From positions 1 through 64,000 of the forward strand of contig DATLTS010000025.1 of the NCBI GenBank assembly GCA_035533475.1: 64,000 nucleotides of DNA. Direction: 5' to 3'. The stretch is from Mycobacteriales bacterium. Its GTDB lineage: Bacteria; Actinomycetota; Actinomycetes; DATLTS01. The translations under genes and the position numbers were made by a program. Below the pieces are notes generated by a model. That model was not told where the DNA came from and did not search any database. It saw only the letters and a list, made by a program, of their open reading frames with translations. Below are positions 63,629 through 64,000 of this stretch, piece after piece (the first letter of the stretch is position 1; every line of letters begins with the position of its first letter).

Positions 63629-64000
63629 GTGAGCCGGGGGCAGGCGCTGATCGCGCTGTGCGTCGCCGCGGCCGTCGTCGAGGCGTTGCTCGTCGTCCTG
63701 CTCGGGCCCGCGGCGGCGATCGCCCTGGCCCCCCAGGTGAGTGGACTTGCACCGATCGGCGTGTTCCACGACCTGCGCTGGCTGCTCGTGTTCACCGACT
63801 CGTGGACGACGTTCGGATTCGAGCTGGGGGCCCTGCTCGTCGTGCGCACGGTGTTCACCGCGGCCTGCGTCCGGCTGGCCTGGCCGGCCGGGCGGGCGGC
63901 TCCCTCCTGGCGCTCCCTGCTGCTCCGATCGCTGTCGATCACGTTGGTCACCGGTGTGCTGCTCTTCCCGTTCGCCAGCCTGCTGTTCGGGATGGCCGTC
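63629..64000 (+). CDS. Unknown integral membrane protein, N-terminal part (runs off the window)
   Basis: I do not recognise this protein. The 124 visible residues begin [20 protein letters not shown] and contain three or so hydrophobic stretches with a loop reading [19 protein letters not shown]. The first GTG is at 63629, without a clear ribosome site. The frame is open upstream, and a CTG at 63590 lies 3 bases after a strong GGGGAGGGGA, so that could be the true start (13 extra, arginine-rich residues). It is divergent from hisI. Confidence 0.75.
   Translation, partial: MSRGQALIALCVAAAVVEALLVVLLGPAAAIALAPQVSGLAPIGVFHDLRWLLVFTDSWTTFGFELGALLVVRTVFTAACVRLAWPAGRAAPSWRSLLLRSLSITLVTGVLLFPFASLLFGMAV

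Overview
This window is from the chromosome of a high-GC, probably filamentous or sporulating actinobacterium. Evidence for this is the very high GC content, frequent GTG starts, GTGA/ATGA stop-start overlaps, WhiA, RbpA, an SsgA-family protein, a PdtaR-type ANTAR regulator, and split glycolysis/pentose-phosphate clusters in the classical actinobacterial order. The order ctaB-tkt-tal-pgi-zwf-opcA-pgl ... secG ... tpiA-pgk-gap-whiA-yvcK-rapZ-uvrC ... uvrA ... uvrB-coaE-rpsA-polA ... livFGMHK-pdtaR ... gltDB ... lgt ... trp/hisI matches, as I recall them, the Streptomyces and Mycobacterium maps. A Frankiales/Sporichthya-like lineage is plausible, but I cannot fix the genus.

Layout. 1-150: the cut-off start of an ISL3-type insertion sequence lying just past ctaB. 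155-9853: heme farnesyltransferase ctaB, then a tightly packed + strand operon tkt-tal-pgi-zwf-opcA-pgl (pentose phosphate pathway and NADPH), and the RNA polymerase-binding protein rbpA. 9893-16255: secG, preceded on the same strand by a five-gene oligopeptide ABC importer (oppC-oppA-oppB-oppD-oppF) that separates secG from its usual neighbour tpiA. 16492-24942: one membrane-anchored unknown, then tpiA-pgk-gap (lower glycolysis) and the whiA-yvcK-rapZ-uvrC block. 25039-39449: an SsgA-like gene, uvrA, a metallo-hydrolase, a glyoxalase-like protein, uvrB, coaE, rpsA, a methyltransferase, polA, a GNAT acetyltransferase and a DUF554 membrane protein. 39619-44790: a branched-chain amino-acid type ABC importer (livF-G-M-H-K). 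44937-53264: the ANTAR response regulator, a short-variable-arm tRNA with a CAA anticodon, an RDD membrane protein, glutamate synthase (gltD-gltB) and a VIT1-family transporter. 53239-64000: lgt, a sigma factor with an Asp-box membrane protein, trpC-trpB-trpA on the + strand, a two-component pair, then the trp-region membrane protein, trpE and hisI on the - strand, and the start of another membrane protein.

Most of the window is conserved housekeeping: central carbon metabolism, nucleotide excision repair (uvrA, uvrB and uvrC all present), replication and translation, nitrogen assimilation, and tryptophan synthesis (trpD, trpG and trpF are not here). The less ordinary material is the opp cassette, the sigma/Asp-box pair, the two-component pair inside a rearranged trp region, the SsgA-like gene between uvrC and uvrA, the odd tRNA, and several strong inverted repeats. 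I do not see a clear, wholly new multi-gene system. No CRISPR array, prophage or rRNA operon is visible, and no gene-free stretch exceeds 300 bases.
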